A DNA stretch of 64,000 nucleotides from Streptomyces chattanoogensis (GCF_001294335.1 NZ_LGKG01000001.1:434001-498000), one strand, 5' to 3'. Shown: positions 27,346 through 39,973, counted from the stretch's first letter. Program-made: numbers and translations. Notes: generated by a model not told the origin, from the letters alone.

Positions 27346-28157
27346 ACGGAGCGAGCCGCGAGGCACTCGCCTCCGCACGCGAGCAGCTCGATGCGCTGAC
27401 GGACGACGCCTCCGTCGACGCGGCGAAGCTCGCCGAGGAGCTGGCTGCCGTCACCGCTCTGCTCGACCGCGAGGTGTCGCTGCGTCGGGTCCTGACCGAC
27501 CCGGCGCAGGGCGGCGAGGCCCGCGCCGAGCTGGCCAGGCGGCTGCTCGGCGGCCAGGTCGGCGGCCCGACCGTGGATCTGGTCTGCGGCATGGTCCGCT
27601 CCCGCTGGTCGCGCTCGCGTGACCTGACGGACGCGATCGAGGAGCTGGGCTACAGCGCGGACCTGGCTGCGGCGCAGCGCTCCGGCGCGCTCGACGACGT
27701 CGAGGACGAGCTGTTCCGGTTCGGCCGGATCCTCGCCTCGGCCCCCGAGCTGCGCAGCGCGCTGACGAGCAGCACCGCGACGACCGCGGCCAAGACGGAG
27801 CTGCTGCACTCGCTGCTGGGGAACCGGGCCAACCCGGTCACCGAGCGGCTGGTGGTCCGTCTCGTGGGAGCGCCGCGAGGCCGTAGCCTGGAAGCAGGGA
27901 TCGACGCCCTCTCCAAGCTGGCCGCGCACCGCCGGGACCGCATGGTCGCGGTGGTCACCTCCGCGGCACCCCTCAGCGAAGGGCAGCGGCAGCGCCTCGG
28001 CGCCGCGCTGGCCAGGGTGTACGGACGGCAGATCCACCTGAACCTCGACGTGGACCCCGAGGTCCTCGGCGGTGTCCAGGTCCGGATCGGCGACGAGGTC
28101 ATCAACGGGACCATCGCGGAGCGCCTCGACGAGGCGAACCGGCGGATGGCCGGCTGA
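27342..28157 (+). CDS. atpH: ATP synthase F1 subunit delta
   Basis: Links the b stalk to the top of F1. At 271 residues it is about 90 residues longer than in E. coli, as is normal in actinobacteria, where delta carries an N-terminal extension. The C-terminal family signature (HLNLDVDPEVLGGVQVRIGDEVINGT) includes the conserved GGxxxxxGD pattern. It overlaps atpF by four bases. A 145-base gap with inverted repeats separates it from atpA. Confidence 0.95.
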   Translation: MNGASREALASAREQLDALTDDASVDAAKLAEELAAVTALLDREVSLRRVLTDPAQGGEARAELARRLLGGQVGGPTVDLVCGMVRSRWSRSRDLTDAIEELGYSADLAAAQRSGALDDVEDELFRFGRILASAPELRSALTSSTATTAAKTELLHSLLGNRANPVTERLVVRLVGAPRGRSLEAGIDALSKLAAHRRDRMVAVVTSAAPLSEGQRQRLGAALARVYGRQIHLNLDVDPEVLGGVQVRIGDEVINGTIAERLDEANRRMAG

Positions 28158-28302
28158 CCCGGCCACCAACTCAACAGCTGCGACGCAGCACAAGCACCAC
28201 GGCGGCCCGAGTTGGGCCGTAAGCGGAAACCCCCCGGGGGGAACAAGCCCCTCGGACACCCGCAAGTAACTTCGGGCCCAACAAGGAGAGCAGGGAACCC
28301 AG

Positions 28303-29895
<1,593 letters not shown>

Positions 29896-29918
29896 CGACG
29901 ACGGAAGGGACCTGATCC

Positions 29919-32281
<2,363 letters not shown>

Positions 32282-32295
32282 CCCCGGCACCGGTC

Positions 32296-32321
32296 CCGGG
32301 GGCGGCCCTGGCCGCCCCCGG
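32296..32321 (+). terminator. Perfect hairpin between atpD and atpC
   Basis: CCGGGGGCGGCC (32296-32307) and GGCCGCCCCCGG (32310-32321) are perfect complements with only two bases between the arms; the folded stem would open a few pairs for its loop. It lies 14 bases after the atpD stop and 68 before atpC. It could attenuate transcription into atpC or stabilise the upstream mRNA end. Confidence 0.6.
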
Positions 32322-32389
32322 CCCGTACGACCACTAGTATTTGACCCAACATCTGCCACGCCAGGCAGGTGGAGACCCGAGGAGCCATC

Positions 32390-32773
32390 GTGGCTGAGCT
32401 GCACGTCGAGTTGGTCGCCGCGGACCGTCAGGTCTGGTCGGGCAAGGCCAGCCTGGTCGTCGCGCGCACCTCGTCGGGCGACATCGGCGTCATGCCCGGA
32501 CACCAGCCGCTGCTCGGCGTGCTGCAGTCGGGCCCGGTGACGATTCGTACGACCGGCGAGAGCGGGGACGGCACCGTCGTCGCCGCCGTGCACGGCGGCT
32601 TCATCTCGTTCGCCGACAACAAGCTGTCTCTGCTTGCAGAGATCGCCGAGCTGTCGGACGAGATCGATGTCCAGCGCGCGGAGCGGGCCCTGGAGCGAGC
32701 GAAGTCGGACGCTGATGCGGCCGCCGAGCGTCGCGCCGATGTCCGGCTGCGTGCGGTGACGGGCGTTCACTGA
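32390..32773 (+). CDS. atpC: ATP synthase F1 subunit epsilon
   Basis: Regulatory subunit of 127 residues at the foot of the central stalk, with an N-terminal beta sandwich (ELHVELVAADRQVWSG, GDIGVMPGHQPLLG) and a C-terminal helical hairpin (about 90-120). GTG 32390 follows GAGGAG at normal spacing. It is the last gene of the operon, and a large hairpin follows 23 bases after the stop. Confidence 0.96.
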   Translation: MAELHVELVAADRQVWSGKASLVVARTSSGDIGVMPGHQPLLGVLQSGPVTIRTTGESGDGTVVAAVHGGFISFADNKLSLLAEIAELSDEIDVQRAERALERAKSDADAAAERRADVRLRAVTGVH

Positions 32774-32796
32774 GCCCCGTCGCCGACGAGATCGAT

Positions 32797-32845
32797 CCTC
32801 AGCCGCGGGCTGCCCGGAATCCTCCGGAGCGGCCCGCGGCTGAGG
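32797..32845 (+). terminator. Terminator of the atp operon
   Basis: CCTCAGCCGCGGGC (32797-32810) pairs perfectly with GCCCGCGGCTGAGG (32832-32845), and a nested CCGGA/TCCGG stem lies in the loop. Confidence 0.82.
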
Positions 32846-32921
32846 CAATGCAGGTGCGTTCCCGTCCCCCACGCCCGAACGGCCCGGGGGAACACCCATC
32901 GAGCTGAGGAGGTCGGTCGAG

Positions 32922-33380
32922 ATGGTCCTCGCTCTGCTTGTGAGCGGCATCGTCGTGGTACTGGTGCTGCTGGGACTGTTCGTCTTCGGACTGCGAAGGC
33001 GGCTCATCCAGCGCTCCGGCGGCACCTTCGACTGCAGCCTGCGCTGGAACGTACCGGACAGCGCCGAGAAGGGCGCCGACCCCAGCGGCAAGGGCTGGAT
33101 CTACGGCGTCGCCCGCTACAACGGCGACCGCATCGAGTGGTTCCGGGTGTTCTCGTACGCGCCCCGGCCGCGGCGGATCCTCGAGCGCGCCTCCATCGAG
33201 GTGCTGCAGCGCCGCACCCCTCAGGGCGAGGAGGAACTCGCTCTGCTCTCCGACTCCATCGTCCTGGCCTGCAGCCACCGCGGAACCCGCCTGGAGCTGG
33301 CGATGAGCGAGGACGCGCTCACCGGCTTCCTGGCGTGGCTGGAGGCGGCGCCGCCCGGCCAGCGCGTTAACGTGGCCTGA
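32922..33380 (+). CDS. DUF2550 family membrane protein
   Basis: A 152-residue protein with one N-terminal membrane helix (about 2-24) followed by a cytoplasmic domain (GWIYGVARYNGDRIEWFRVFSYAPRPRR). This family is regularly encoded just after atpC in actinobacteria; its function is not known. AGGAGG precedes ATG 32922. It lies after the atp terminator, so it probably has its own promoter or is read through. It converges with the response-regulator gene. Confidence 0.88.
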   Translation: MVLALLVSGIVVVLVLLGLFVFGLRRRLIQRSGGTFDCSLRWNVPDSAEKGADPSGKGWIYGVARYNGDRIEWFRVFSYAPRPRRILERASIEVLQRRTPQGEEELALLSDSIVLACSHRGTRLELAMSEDALTGFLAWLEAAPPGQRVNVA

Positions 33381-33400
33381 CGGCCCCGCCGCGGGCCCGC

Positions 33401-34090
33401 CTAGGCTCCCTCCACCCCCAACTCCTGTGCCAGGACGGCCGCTTGGACCCGGCTGCGCAGCTCCAGCTTGCCCAGCAGCCGGCTGACATGCGTTTTGACG
33501 GTGGCCTCCGCCATCGCCAGCCGCAGCGCGATCTCGGCGTTCGACAGCCCCCGCCCCAGACACCCCAGCACCTCTCGCTCGCGCGGCGTCAGCGCGTCCA
33601 GGACGGACGGGTCGGGAGCGTCGCCGGCGCGGGCCCCGCCCGGTGCCGTGCGGGTCCCGGCGAACTCCGCGATCAGCCGCCGTGTCACCGCGGGCGCGAT
33701 CAGCCCCTCGCCGGCCGCCACCGTACGCACCGCCGTCAGCAGCGCCGCCGCGTCGCTGTCCTTGAGCAGAAAGCCCGCGGCCCCCGCGCGCAGCGCCCCG
33801 AAGACGTACTCGTCCAGGTCGAAGGTGGTCAGCACCAGCACGTCCGCCAGCTGCTCGGCGACGATCCGCCGGGTGGCGGTGACCCCGTCCAGCCGGGGCA
33901 TCTGGACGTCCATGAGGACGAGGGCGGGGCGCAGCTCGCGGGCGAGCCGTACCGCTTCCTCGCCGTCCACCGCCTCCCCGACCACCTCGATATCGGGCGC
34001 CGAGCGCAGGATGAGCACCAGCCCGGCCCGTACGGCGGACTGGTCCTCGGCGACAAGGACCCGGATCGGTCCGGTGGCGGCTGTCATCAT
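33401..34090 (-). CDS. NarL/FixJ-type response regulator
   Basis: Two-component DNA-binding regulator of 229 residues. The receiver domain has E15/D16 as the acidic pair, phosphoacceptor D61 (LVLMDVQMPRLDG), and a switch Thr and Lys further on (VLTTFD, FLLKD). A LuxR-type helix-turn-helix follows (LTPREREVLGCLGRGLSNAEIALRL onward, about 167-225). Its ATG overlaps the stop of the kinase gene by four bases (ATGA), so it is translated with its partner. Confidence 0.94.
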   Translation of the reverse strand: MMTAATGPIRVLVAEDQSAVRAGLVLILRSAPDIEVVGEAVDGEEAVRLARELRPALVLMDVQMPRLDGVTATRRIVAEQLADVLVLTTFDLDEYVFGALRAGAAGFLLKDSDAAALLTAVRTVAAGEGLIAPAVTRRLIAEFAGTRTAPGGARAGDAPDPSVLDALTPREREVLGCLGRGLSNAEIALRLAMAEATVKTHVSRLLGKLELRSRVQAAVLAQELGVEGA

Positions 34091-35325
34091 CGGTGGGCTT
34101 CCTCCTCGGGGGCGGGCAGGGCGGCCCGCACCAGCCAGACCGTACCGTCCGCGCTCTCCGGCCCGGCCTCGAACTCCCCGCCCAGCAGGGCGATCCGCTC
34201 GCGCATCCCGGTCAGCCCGGCACCCGAGCCGGGCGCGCGCGGGCCCGGCCGGTCGTCGTACGGGCTGCGGACGGTGACGGTGAGAGCTCCGCCGCCGTCC
34301 TGGGCGAGGCGCACCAGGACCTCGCCGGGTGCGGCGTGCTTGAGCGCATTGGTCAGCGACTCCTGGACGATGCGGTACGCGGCGAGCTCGACCGGCGCCA
34401 CCGGCTTGGGCAGGGACCGGGGGGCTTCCAGGAGGAAGGACAGCCCGCTGGCGGCGCCGTTCGCACGGGCCCGGTCGAGCAGCGCCTCCAGCCCGTCGAG
34501 GGTGGGCGTGGCGGCCGGCTCATCGCCGTCCCCGCCCGCCTTCGCCTTCCGCAACAGGCCGATGAGCCTGCGCATTTCGGCCAGACCCTGCACGCTGTTC
34601 TCGCGGATGACCCCGAGGGCCTCACGGGTGGCCGCCGGATCGTCGATGGTCTGCGCGGCGGTGGCGTGGATCGCGATCGCGGAGAGATGGCCCGCGACCA
34701 GGTCGTGCAGCTCGCGCGCCATCCGGGCCCGCTCGCCGGCGACCGCCTGGGTGCGGTCCATCTCGGCCAGCAGCGCGGTCTGCTCGGCGCGGAGCCGGGC
34801 GGCCTGTGCGGCGTCGCGGTGATTGCGGATGATCGCGCCCGTCCAGGCCGGGGCGATGGTGCCCAGGGCGATGGCGATGCTGAAGATCACGACCTGGGGG
34901 TCGTGCCAGAGCGCGGCCAGCACGACGGTCGCCAGGAACGTCGCCAGCACGCAGTAGAGCGGGATGCGGCGGGCCGCGACCGGGGGGCCGTAGAGCACCG
35001 CCGCATAGACCACATCGGTGAACATCAGGACCGTGGCGATCAGGGTGCCGCTGCAGATGTCCAGCGCCAGCGCAGGCAGGGCGACGGCCAGCGCGGCCAG
35101 CGGTGCCGTACGGCGCAGCAGCTCGGCCCCGGACATCGCGGTGAGCGAGACCAGGGTGAGCCAGGCGGGCAGCCCGAACTGCGGGGGGCCGCCGTGCAGC
35201 CGCAGCGTCCACAGCAGCAGCCCGCACAGCAGCCCGCCGCCCGCGACGAGTACGTCGAGACGGTGCGGCCGGAGGGGGGCGGCGAGGATGCGGGCTGTGG
35301 GGTCGGGCACTCCTCCATCCAACAC
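34087..35325 (-). CDS. NarL-family sensor histidine kinase
   Basis: A 412-residue kinase with five or six membrane segments between about residues 22 and 166 and almost no extracellular loops, so it probably senses a signal within or at the membrane. A HisKA_3 dimerisation domain with the phosphoacceptor H207 (ARELHDLVAGHLS) and a HATPase_c domain (ELAAYRIVQESLTNALKHA, then GSGAGLTGMRERI) follow. The start is taken as GTG 35325; no good ribosome site is seen, so the mRNA may be leaderless. Its target genes are unknown; no obvious output operon is adjacent. Confidence 0.92.
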   Translation of the reverse strand: MLDGGVPDPTARILAAPLRPHRLDVLVAGGGLLCGLLLWTLRLHGGPPQFGLPAWLTLVSLTAMSGAELLRRTAPLAALAVALPALALDICSGTLIATVLMFTDVVYAAVLYGPPVAARRIPLYCVLATFLATVVLAALWHDPQVVIFSIAIALGTIAPAWTGAIIRNHRDAAQAARLRAEQTALLAEMDRTQAVAGERARMARELHDLVAGHLSAIAIHATAAQTIDDPAATREALGVIRENSVQGLAEMRRLIGLLRKAKAGGDGDEPAATPTLDGLEALLDRARANGAASGLSFLLEAPRSLPKPVAPVELAAYRIVQESLTNALKHAAPGEVLVRLAQDGGGALTVTVRSPYDDRPGPRAPGSGAGLTGMRERIALLGGEFEAGPESADGTVWLVRAALPAPEEEAHR

Positions 35326-35516
35326 GCCACCGGGCCGCGCCGTCCCCGAGTCGGCCTCATCCCTGCAGGCCGCCCGGCTACATCGAAAGATGCAGTGCCC
35401 GGGCTGCCGGATCGTCGCGGGTGACGACGTGGCCGGCGCCGGCCGCTGCGAGCCTTGAAAGGCCCGTGCACAAGGGCACGACGCGGCACAGAGGGGAACG
35501 GGGAGAGGAAACCGCC

Positions 35517-36104
35517 ATGGTCGTCACGCTGATCATCACCTGTGAGGTCGGTTTCTGGGTCCTCCTGGCCGTCGGTCTGGCCCTGCGCTATCTCGCACGG
35601 ATGCCGCGCACCGGGGCGGCGGTGCTCCTTGCGGAGCCCGTACTGGAACTCGTTCTGCTCGTCGCCACCGCCGTCGACTTGAAGAACGGCGCGGCGGCGG
35701 ACTGGAAACACGGCCTGGCCGCCGTGTACATCGGCTACACGGTGGCCCACGGTCACGCCACGATCAGCTGGGTCGACGGGCACTTCGCCCACCGCTTCGC
35801 GGGTGGGCCGCCGCCGGTCAAGCCCCCGGCGTACGGGACGGCGCGCGCCAGGTACGAGGCGAAGGTGTGGCTGCGTACGGTGCTGGGCGCGGCCGTGGCC
35901 GTGGCCCTGCTCCAGATCGCCATCTGGTACGTGGGCGACGGTCACATCGCATCCCTGCGCGGCTTCCAGGGGCTGGCGCTCAAGGCCGCGGTCCTTCACG
36001 GGATCATCGCGGCGACATATGCGATCTGGCCGAAGAAGGACCCACGCCGTACGGCGGCCCAGGAGATCCCGGACCGCCCCCACGAGAAGTCTCCGGGCCG
36101 CTAG
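35517..36104 (+). CDS. Membrane protein of unknown function
   Basis: The 195-residue product has five predicted membrane helices (about 1-27, 34-57, 70-92, 122-142 and 153-171) and a short charged C-terminal tail. I recognise no catalytic motif; HGHATISWVDGHFAHR between helices 3 and 4 is His-rich. AGAGGAAA lies upstream of ATG 35517. It is divergent from the histidine kinase gene, and its stop codon shares the palindrome CTAG with the stop codon of the converging PduO gene. Confidence 0.85.
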   Translation: MVVTLIITCEVGFWVLLAVGLALRYLARMPRTGAAVLLAEPVLELVLLVATAVDLKNGAAADWKHGLAAVYIGYTVAHGHATISWVDGHFAHRFAGGPPPVKPPAYGTARARYEAKVWLRTVLGAAVAVALLQIAIWYVGDGHIASLRGFQGLALKAAVLHGIIAATYAIWPKKDPRRTAAQEIPDRPHEKSPGR

Positions 36105-36673
36105 CGCTCGCCGCCGGGCACCCACAGCACGTCCCCGACCTCCTTGTTAGCCGTCCGCGCCAAGATGAACAGCAGGTCGGAGAGGCGGTTGAGGTACGTG
36201 GCGGTCAGCGGATTCATGGTCTCGCCGTGTTCCTCGAAGGCGGCCCAGGTGGAGCGCTCCGCGCGGCGGACGACCGTGCAGGCCTGGTGGAGCAGGGCGG
36301 CGCCGGGTGTGCCGCCGGGGAGGATGAAGCTGCGGAGCTTCTCCAGGTCGGCCAGGAAGCGGTCGCAGTCGGCCTCCAGCTTGTCGATATAGGCCTGTTC
36401 GACGCGCAGCGGCGGGAACTCGGGGTTCTCCACCACCGGCGTCGACAGGTCGGCGCCGACATCGAAGAGGTCGTTCTGTACGCGCAGCAGCACCGTGGCC
36501 ACCTCGTCCGGCAGCGAGCCGAGGGCGAGGGCCACCCCGATGGCGGCATTGGCCTCGTTGGCGTCCGCGTAGGCCGAGATCCGTGCATCGGTCTTGGCGG
36601 TACGGCTCATGTCGCCGAGGGCGGTGGTGCCCTTGTCGCCGGTACGGGTGTAGATGCGCGTCAGATTCACCAT
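36101..36673 (-). CDS. Cob(I)yrinic acid a,c-diamide adenosyltransferase, PduO type
   Basis: Makes adenosylcobalamin from cob(I)alamin and ATP. The 190-residue product is the PduO/EutT fold with the N-terminal nucleotide motif TRTGDKGTT (about 9-17) and the later signature RRAERSTW and NRLSDLLFILAR. It starts ten bases after the ABC permease gene on the same strand, so it is probably cotranscribed with the exporter. Adenosylcobalamin is the cofactor of methylmalonyl-CoA mutase, whose helper genes mce and meaB are 20 kb away in this window. Confidence 0.95.
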   Translation of the reverse strand: MVNLTRIYTRTGDKGTTALGDMSRTAKTDARISAYADANEANAAIGVALALGSLPDEVATVLLRVQNDLFDVGADLSTPVVENPEFPPLRVEQAYIDKLEADCDRFLADLEKLRSFILPGGTPGAALLHQACTVVRRAERSTWAAFEEHGETMNPLTATYLNRLSDLLFILARTANKEVGDVLWVPGGER

Positions 36674-36683
36674 ACGGGCGAGC

Positions 36684-37439
36684 CTACGCCGCGCCCCTGC
36701 GGAACGCCCGGGTGCACAGCGCCATGGACACGGCTGTCAGGCCGAGGGCGACCAGTACGCCGTAGAGCATGGCCGAGGAGGCGTACGAGCCGACGAACGC
36801 CGACCGGACCGCATCGACGAGATAGCGGAAGGGCATGAAGTGCGAGAGCACATCGAGCCACTGGGGACCCAGTGTCATCGGCAGCATCAGCCCGGACAGC
36901 AGCATCGAGGGCATGGTGACGGCGTTGACGACCGGGCCGAACTCCTGGGGGGAGGTGACCTTCAGCGCCAGCGCGTAGGAGAGGGAAGCGAGCGCGGCGG
37001 TCAGTACGGCGACGAAGGCGAAGCCGATGAGGATGCCGGCCAGGGGTGCCCGCAGGCCCATGACCAGCGCGGCCAGGACCAGGAGCACGGCCTGGAGGAC
37101 GAAGAGCGCGGCGTCCCGCAGCACCCGGCCCAGCAGCAGGGCCAGCCGGCTCACCGGGGTGACCCGCATCCGCTCGATGACCCCGTACTGCTTCTCGACG
37201 ATGATGCCGAATCCGCAGAACGCCGCCCCGAACAGGGAGAGTTGGAGCAGCAGGCCGGGCACCAGCAGCTGCCAGGAGGTGCCGGCGGAGGAGAGGGGGA
37301 GGTCGGTGAGCAGCGGCCCGAAGAAGAGGAGATACAGCAGCGGCATCAGGACACCGAAGAGCATCTGGAGTCTGGAGCGCAGGGTCTGGCGGGCATAGCG
37401 CCCGAAGATCAGCGCGGTGTCGGACAGGAACGGTGACAA
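36684..37439 (-). CDS. ABC-2 type transporter permease (DrrB-like)
   Basis: Integral membrane partner of the ATPase encoded just upstream, 251 residues with six membrane helices (first at about 21-41) and the ABC-2 signature region around FRYLVDAVRSAF. The reading frame stays open far upstream across the ATPase gene, but that part is out of frame with it and not used. TTG 37439 is chosen because AGGAG lies seven bases before it and it gives the normal short N terminus. The pair probably exports a hydrophobic compound or drug. Confidence 0.9.
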   Translation of the reverse strand: MSPFLSDTALIFGRYARQTLRSRLQMLFGVLMPLLYLLFFGPLLTDLPLSSAGTSWQLLVPGLLLQLSLFGAAFCGFGIIVEKQYGVIERMRVTPVSRLALLLGRVLRDAALFVLQAVLLVLAALVMGLRAPLAGILIGFAFVAVLTAALASLSYALALKVTSPQEFGPVVNAVTMPSMLLSGLMLPMTLGPQWLDVLSHFMPFRYLVDAVRSAFVGSYASSAMLYGVLVALGLTAVSMALCTRAFRRGAA

Positions 37440-37465
37440 GACGTACTCCTGGATGACGAGCGGGG

Positions 37466-38248
37466 TCAGACGGCGAGCGGGGCGGTGTCCTTGGGAGCGG
37501 AGTCGCGCCCGGTGATGGCGAGGAAGGTGTCCTGGAGGGACGCGTCGGGGGAGCCGGCGTGGGTGCGCTTGAGGGCGTCCGGGGTGCCGTCGGCGACCAC
37601 CACGCCCTTGTCGACGATCACCAGCCGGTCGGCGAGCGCGTCCGCCTCGTCGAGGTAGTGGGTGGTCAGAAAGACCGTGGTGCCGTGCTCGGCGCGGATC
37701 CGGCGGACCAGGTCCCACAGGTCGGCGCGGCTGCCGGGGTCGAGCCCGGTGGTCGGCTCGTCGAGGAAGAGCACGTGAGGGCGGTGGGTGAGGCCCATCG
37801 CGATGTCCAGCCGCCGCCGCTGGCCGCCGGAGAGCGCGGCCGTCCTGCGGTCCAGCACTCCGGTCAGGCCGAGGTCGGCGGCCAACTCCTCGGTACGGGC
37901 AACGGCCTGGGCCTTGGTCAGACGGTAGAGGCGGGCCTGGGTGACCAGCTCCTCGCGGACCGAGACGTGGGGGTCGACGCCGCCGGACTGGGCGACGTAA
38001 CCGGAGGCGCGGCGCACCCCCGCCGGATCGCGGACCAGGTCGCACCCGGCGATGGTCGCGCTGCCGCCGGTGGGCGCCAGCAGGGTCGTCAGCATCCGCA
38101 GGGTGGTGGTCTTGCCCGCGCCGTTGGGGCCGAGGAAGCCGAGGATCTCGCCGCGCTCGGCGGTGAGGTCGATTCCGCGTACGGCCTCTACGGGGCCGCG
38201 CTTGGTGGTGAAGGTCCGGGAGAGTCCGGACACGCTGATGGCTGGCAT
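37466..38248 (-). CDS. ABC transporter ATP-binding protein (DrrA-like)
   Basis: Cytoplasmic ATPase of 260 residues with Walker A GPNGAGKTT, Q-loop, signature LSGGQRRRL, Walker B VLFLDEPTTGLDP and H-loop TTHYLDEADAL, all intact; it resembles the daunorubicin-resistance type. ATG 38248 gives the standard N terminus (MPAISVSGLSR); the longer in-frame extension would overlap the divergent TetR gene. The TetR repressor next door is its likely regulator. Confidence 0.94.
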   Translation of the reverse strand: MPAISVSGLSRTFTTKRGPVEAVRGIDLTAERGEILGFLGPNGAGKTTTLRMLTTLLAPTGGSATIAGCDLVRDPAGVRRASGYVAQSGGVDPHVSVREELVTQARLYRLTKAQAVARTEELAADLGLTGVLDRRTAALSGGQRRRLDIAMGLTHRPHVLFLDEPTTGLDPGSRADLWDLVRRIRAEHGTTVFLTTHYLDEADALADRLVIVDKGVVVADGTPDALKRTHAGSPDASLQDTFLAITGRDSAPKDTAPLAV

Positions 38249-38272
38249 GCCGCACAGATAAACAGACAGACA

Positions 38273-38297
38273 CCAAAATTGCAACGCCCCCAAAATT
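38273..38297. promoter_or_regulatory. Direct repeat CCAAAATT in the TetR/exporter divergent promoter
   Basis: CCAAAATT occurs at 38273-38280 and 38290-38297 (17-bp period) in an 82-base AT-rich interval between the ABC ATPase gene and the tetR-type gene. It is the natural place for the operator and both promoters. The repeats are direct rather than palindromic, unlike most TetR sites, so the role is inferred. Confidence 0.45.
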
Positions 38298-38330
38298 TCA
38301 TGGAGCCCAATGAGCGGGTAGGGTAAAGGC

Positions 38331-38972
38331 ATGGCAGAGGGACTCAGGGAGCGGAAGAAGCGGCAGACCCGCCAGTACATCTCGGACATGGCGACCGGTC
38401 TCTTCCTGGAGCGCGGCTTCGACGCGGTGCCCATGGCGGAGATCGCCGAGGCGGCGAACGTCTCCGTCAACACCGTCTACAACTACTTCCCGGCGAAGGA
38501 GGACCTCTTCCTCGACCGGAGCAAGGGCCTCATCGACCGGCTGTCGCGGTTCGTACGGGCCCGGGACGCGGGGGAGTCGGCCGCCGCCGCGGTTCTGCGG
38601 GAGCTGCGCAGCGAGGTCGAGTCCGTTTCGCCCAAGGTCGGGCTCATCGAGGGCTACGCCCGCTTCATGAAGGTCGTTCAGGAATCGGCGACCCTGCAGG
38701 CCCGTATGTGGCACATCCAGCGGGAGCAGTACGAGAACCTGGAAAGCACCCTCCGGCAGGAGACCGGCGCCGCGGACGACGATCCGCTGCCCGGTCTGAT
38801 CGCCGGCCAGATCAACTGGGTCCACCAGTCCCTGATGATGGCCATCGGCCAGGAGATGATGGCCGGCCGCAAGCCCGACGTCGTGTCGCGCGAGGCCCTC
38901 GTCCTCCTGGACGAGATGGAGGACCTACTGAGCGAAAAGGTGCTCAACTACGCCGTACGGGCGGACGACTGA
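38331..38972 (+). CDS. TetR family transcriptional regulator
   Basis: The 213-residue protein has a typical N-terminal TetR helix-turn-helix (about residues 9-55: GLFLERGFDAVPMAEIAEAANVSVNTVYNYFPAKEDLFLD read across the motif) and a variable ligand-binding C-terminal domain. It is divergent from the ABC exporter genes, 82 bases apart, which makes it their likely repressor, released by the exported compound. A Shine-Dalgarno-like GGGTAAAGG precedes the ATG. Confidence 0.93.
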   Translation: MAEGLRERKKRQTRQYISDMATGLFLERGFDAVPMAEIAEAANVSVNTVYNYFPAKEDLFLDRSKGLIDRLSRFVRARDAGESAAAAVLRELRSEVESVSPKVGLIEGYARFMKVVQESATLQARMWHIQREQYENLESTLRQETGAADDDPLPGLIAGQINWVHQSLMMAIGQEMMAGRKPDVVSREALVLLDEMEDLLSEKVLNYAVRADD

Positions 38973-39124
38973 CGGCCTTCCGTGCTGCTTCCGGGGCCCT
39001 TCGGTGTGAGGTCCGTCATTTGAGACGTGACGCGCATCTCTTACCTGCCAAAGGATCGCCAACGACCGCTAACGTCACCCAGGACCGACAGGCTCTCAAG
39101 TGCACAGGGTGTGAGGGGACAGCA

Positions 39125-39973
39125 GTGGCAAAGAAGCTCGCCGTCATCGGGGCCGGACTCATGGGGTCCGGTATCGCGCAGGTCTCCGCCCAGGCGGGGT
39201 GGGACGTCGTCCTCCGCGATGTGACGGACGAGGCGCTGGCCCGCGGCAAGGGCGGCATCGAGGCCTCGTACGAGAAGTTCGTCAGCAAGGGGAAGCTGGA
39301 GGCGGCCGCCGCCGAACAGGCGCTGGCCAGGATCACCACCACGACCGACCTGGAAGCCGTCGCCGACGCCGATATCGTTGTCGAGGCGGCTTTCGAGAAG
39401 ATCGAGGTCAAGCGGGAGATCTTCCAGTCGCTGGACAAGCTCGCCAAGGACGAGGCGGTGCTGGCCTCCAACACCTCCGCCATCCCGATCACCAAGATCG
39501 CTGCGGCCACCACCCGCCCCGAGCGGGTCGTGGGCACCCATTTCTTCTCGCCGGTGCCGTTGATGCAGCTGTGCGAGCTGGTACGCGGCTACAAGACCAG
39601 CGACGAAACGCTCGCCACCGCACGGGAATTCGCCGAGTCGGTCGGCAAGACCTGCATCGTCGTCAACCGCGATGTCGCCGGTTTCGTCACCACCCGGCTG
39701 ATCTCGGCGCTGGTCGTCGAGGCGACCAAGCTCTACGAGTCCGGTGTGGCCACCGCCGAGGACATCGACATCGCCTGCAAGCTGGGCTTCGGGCACGCCA
39801 TGGGACCGCTGGCCACCGCCGATCTGACGGGCATCGACATCCTGATGCACGCGACCGAGAACATCTACACCGAGTCCCAGGACGAGAAGTTCGCGCCGCC
39901 GGAGCTCATGCGGCGCATGGTGGATGCGGGCGATATCGGCCGCAAGAGTGGGCAGGGGTTCTACGAGCACTGA
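39125..39973 (+). CDS. 3-hydroxybutyryl-CoA dehydrogenase
   Basis: NAD(P)-dependent oxidoreductase (282 residues) that reduces acetoacetyl-CoA or oxidises 3-hydroxyacyl-CoA. The N-terminal Rossmann motif IGAGLMGSGIAQ (8-19), the catalytic histidine H139 in GTHFFSPVPLM, and the C-terminal dimer domain (DVAGFVTTRL, GFGHAMGPLATADLTGID, RRMVDAGDIGRKSGQGFY) are intact. GTG 39125 follows GAGGGGACA; the frame is open upstream into the tetR gene but that part is in the wrong frame for it. It can supply butyryl-CoA or ethylmalonyl-CoA metabolism and lies 17 kb from the thiolase gene. Confidence 0.94.
   Translation: MAKKLAVIGAGLMGSGIAQVSAQAGWDVVLRDVTDEALARGKGGIEASYEKFVSKGKLEAAAAEQALARITTTTDLEAVADADIVVEAAFEKIEVKREIFQSLDKLAKDEAVLASNTSAIPITKIAAATTRPERVVGTHFFSPVPLMQLCELVRGYKTSDETLATAREFAESVGKTCIVVNRDVAGFVTTRLISALVVEATKLYESGVATAEDIDIACKLGFGHAMGPLATADLTGIDILMHATENIYTESQDEKFAPPELMRRMVDAGDIGRKSGQGFYEH

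Noticed and set aside
36684..38276. Apparent 530-codon fusion of ABC ATPase and permease
   Set aside because: Upstream of 37439 this frame is out of register with the real ATPase gene and encodes Arg/Pro-rich nonsense; two separate genes explain the sequence.
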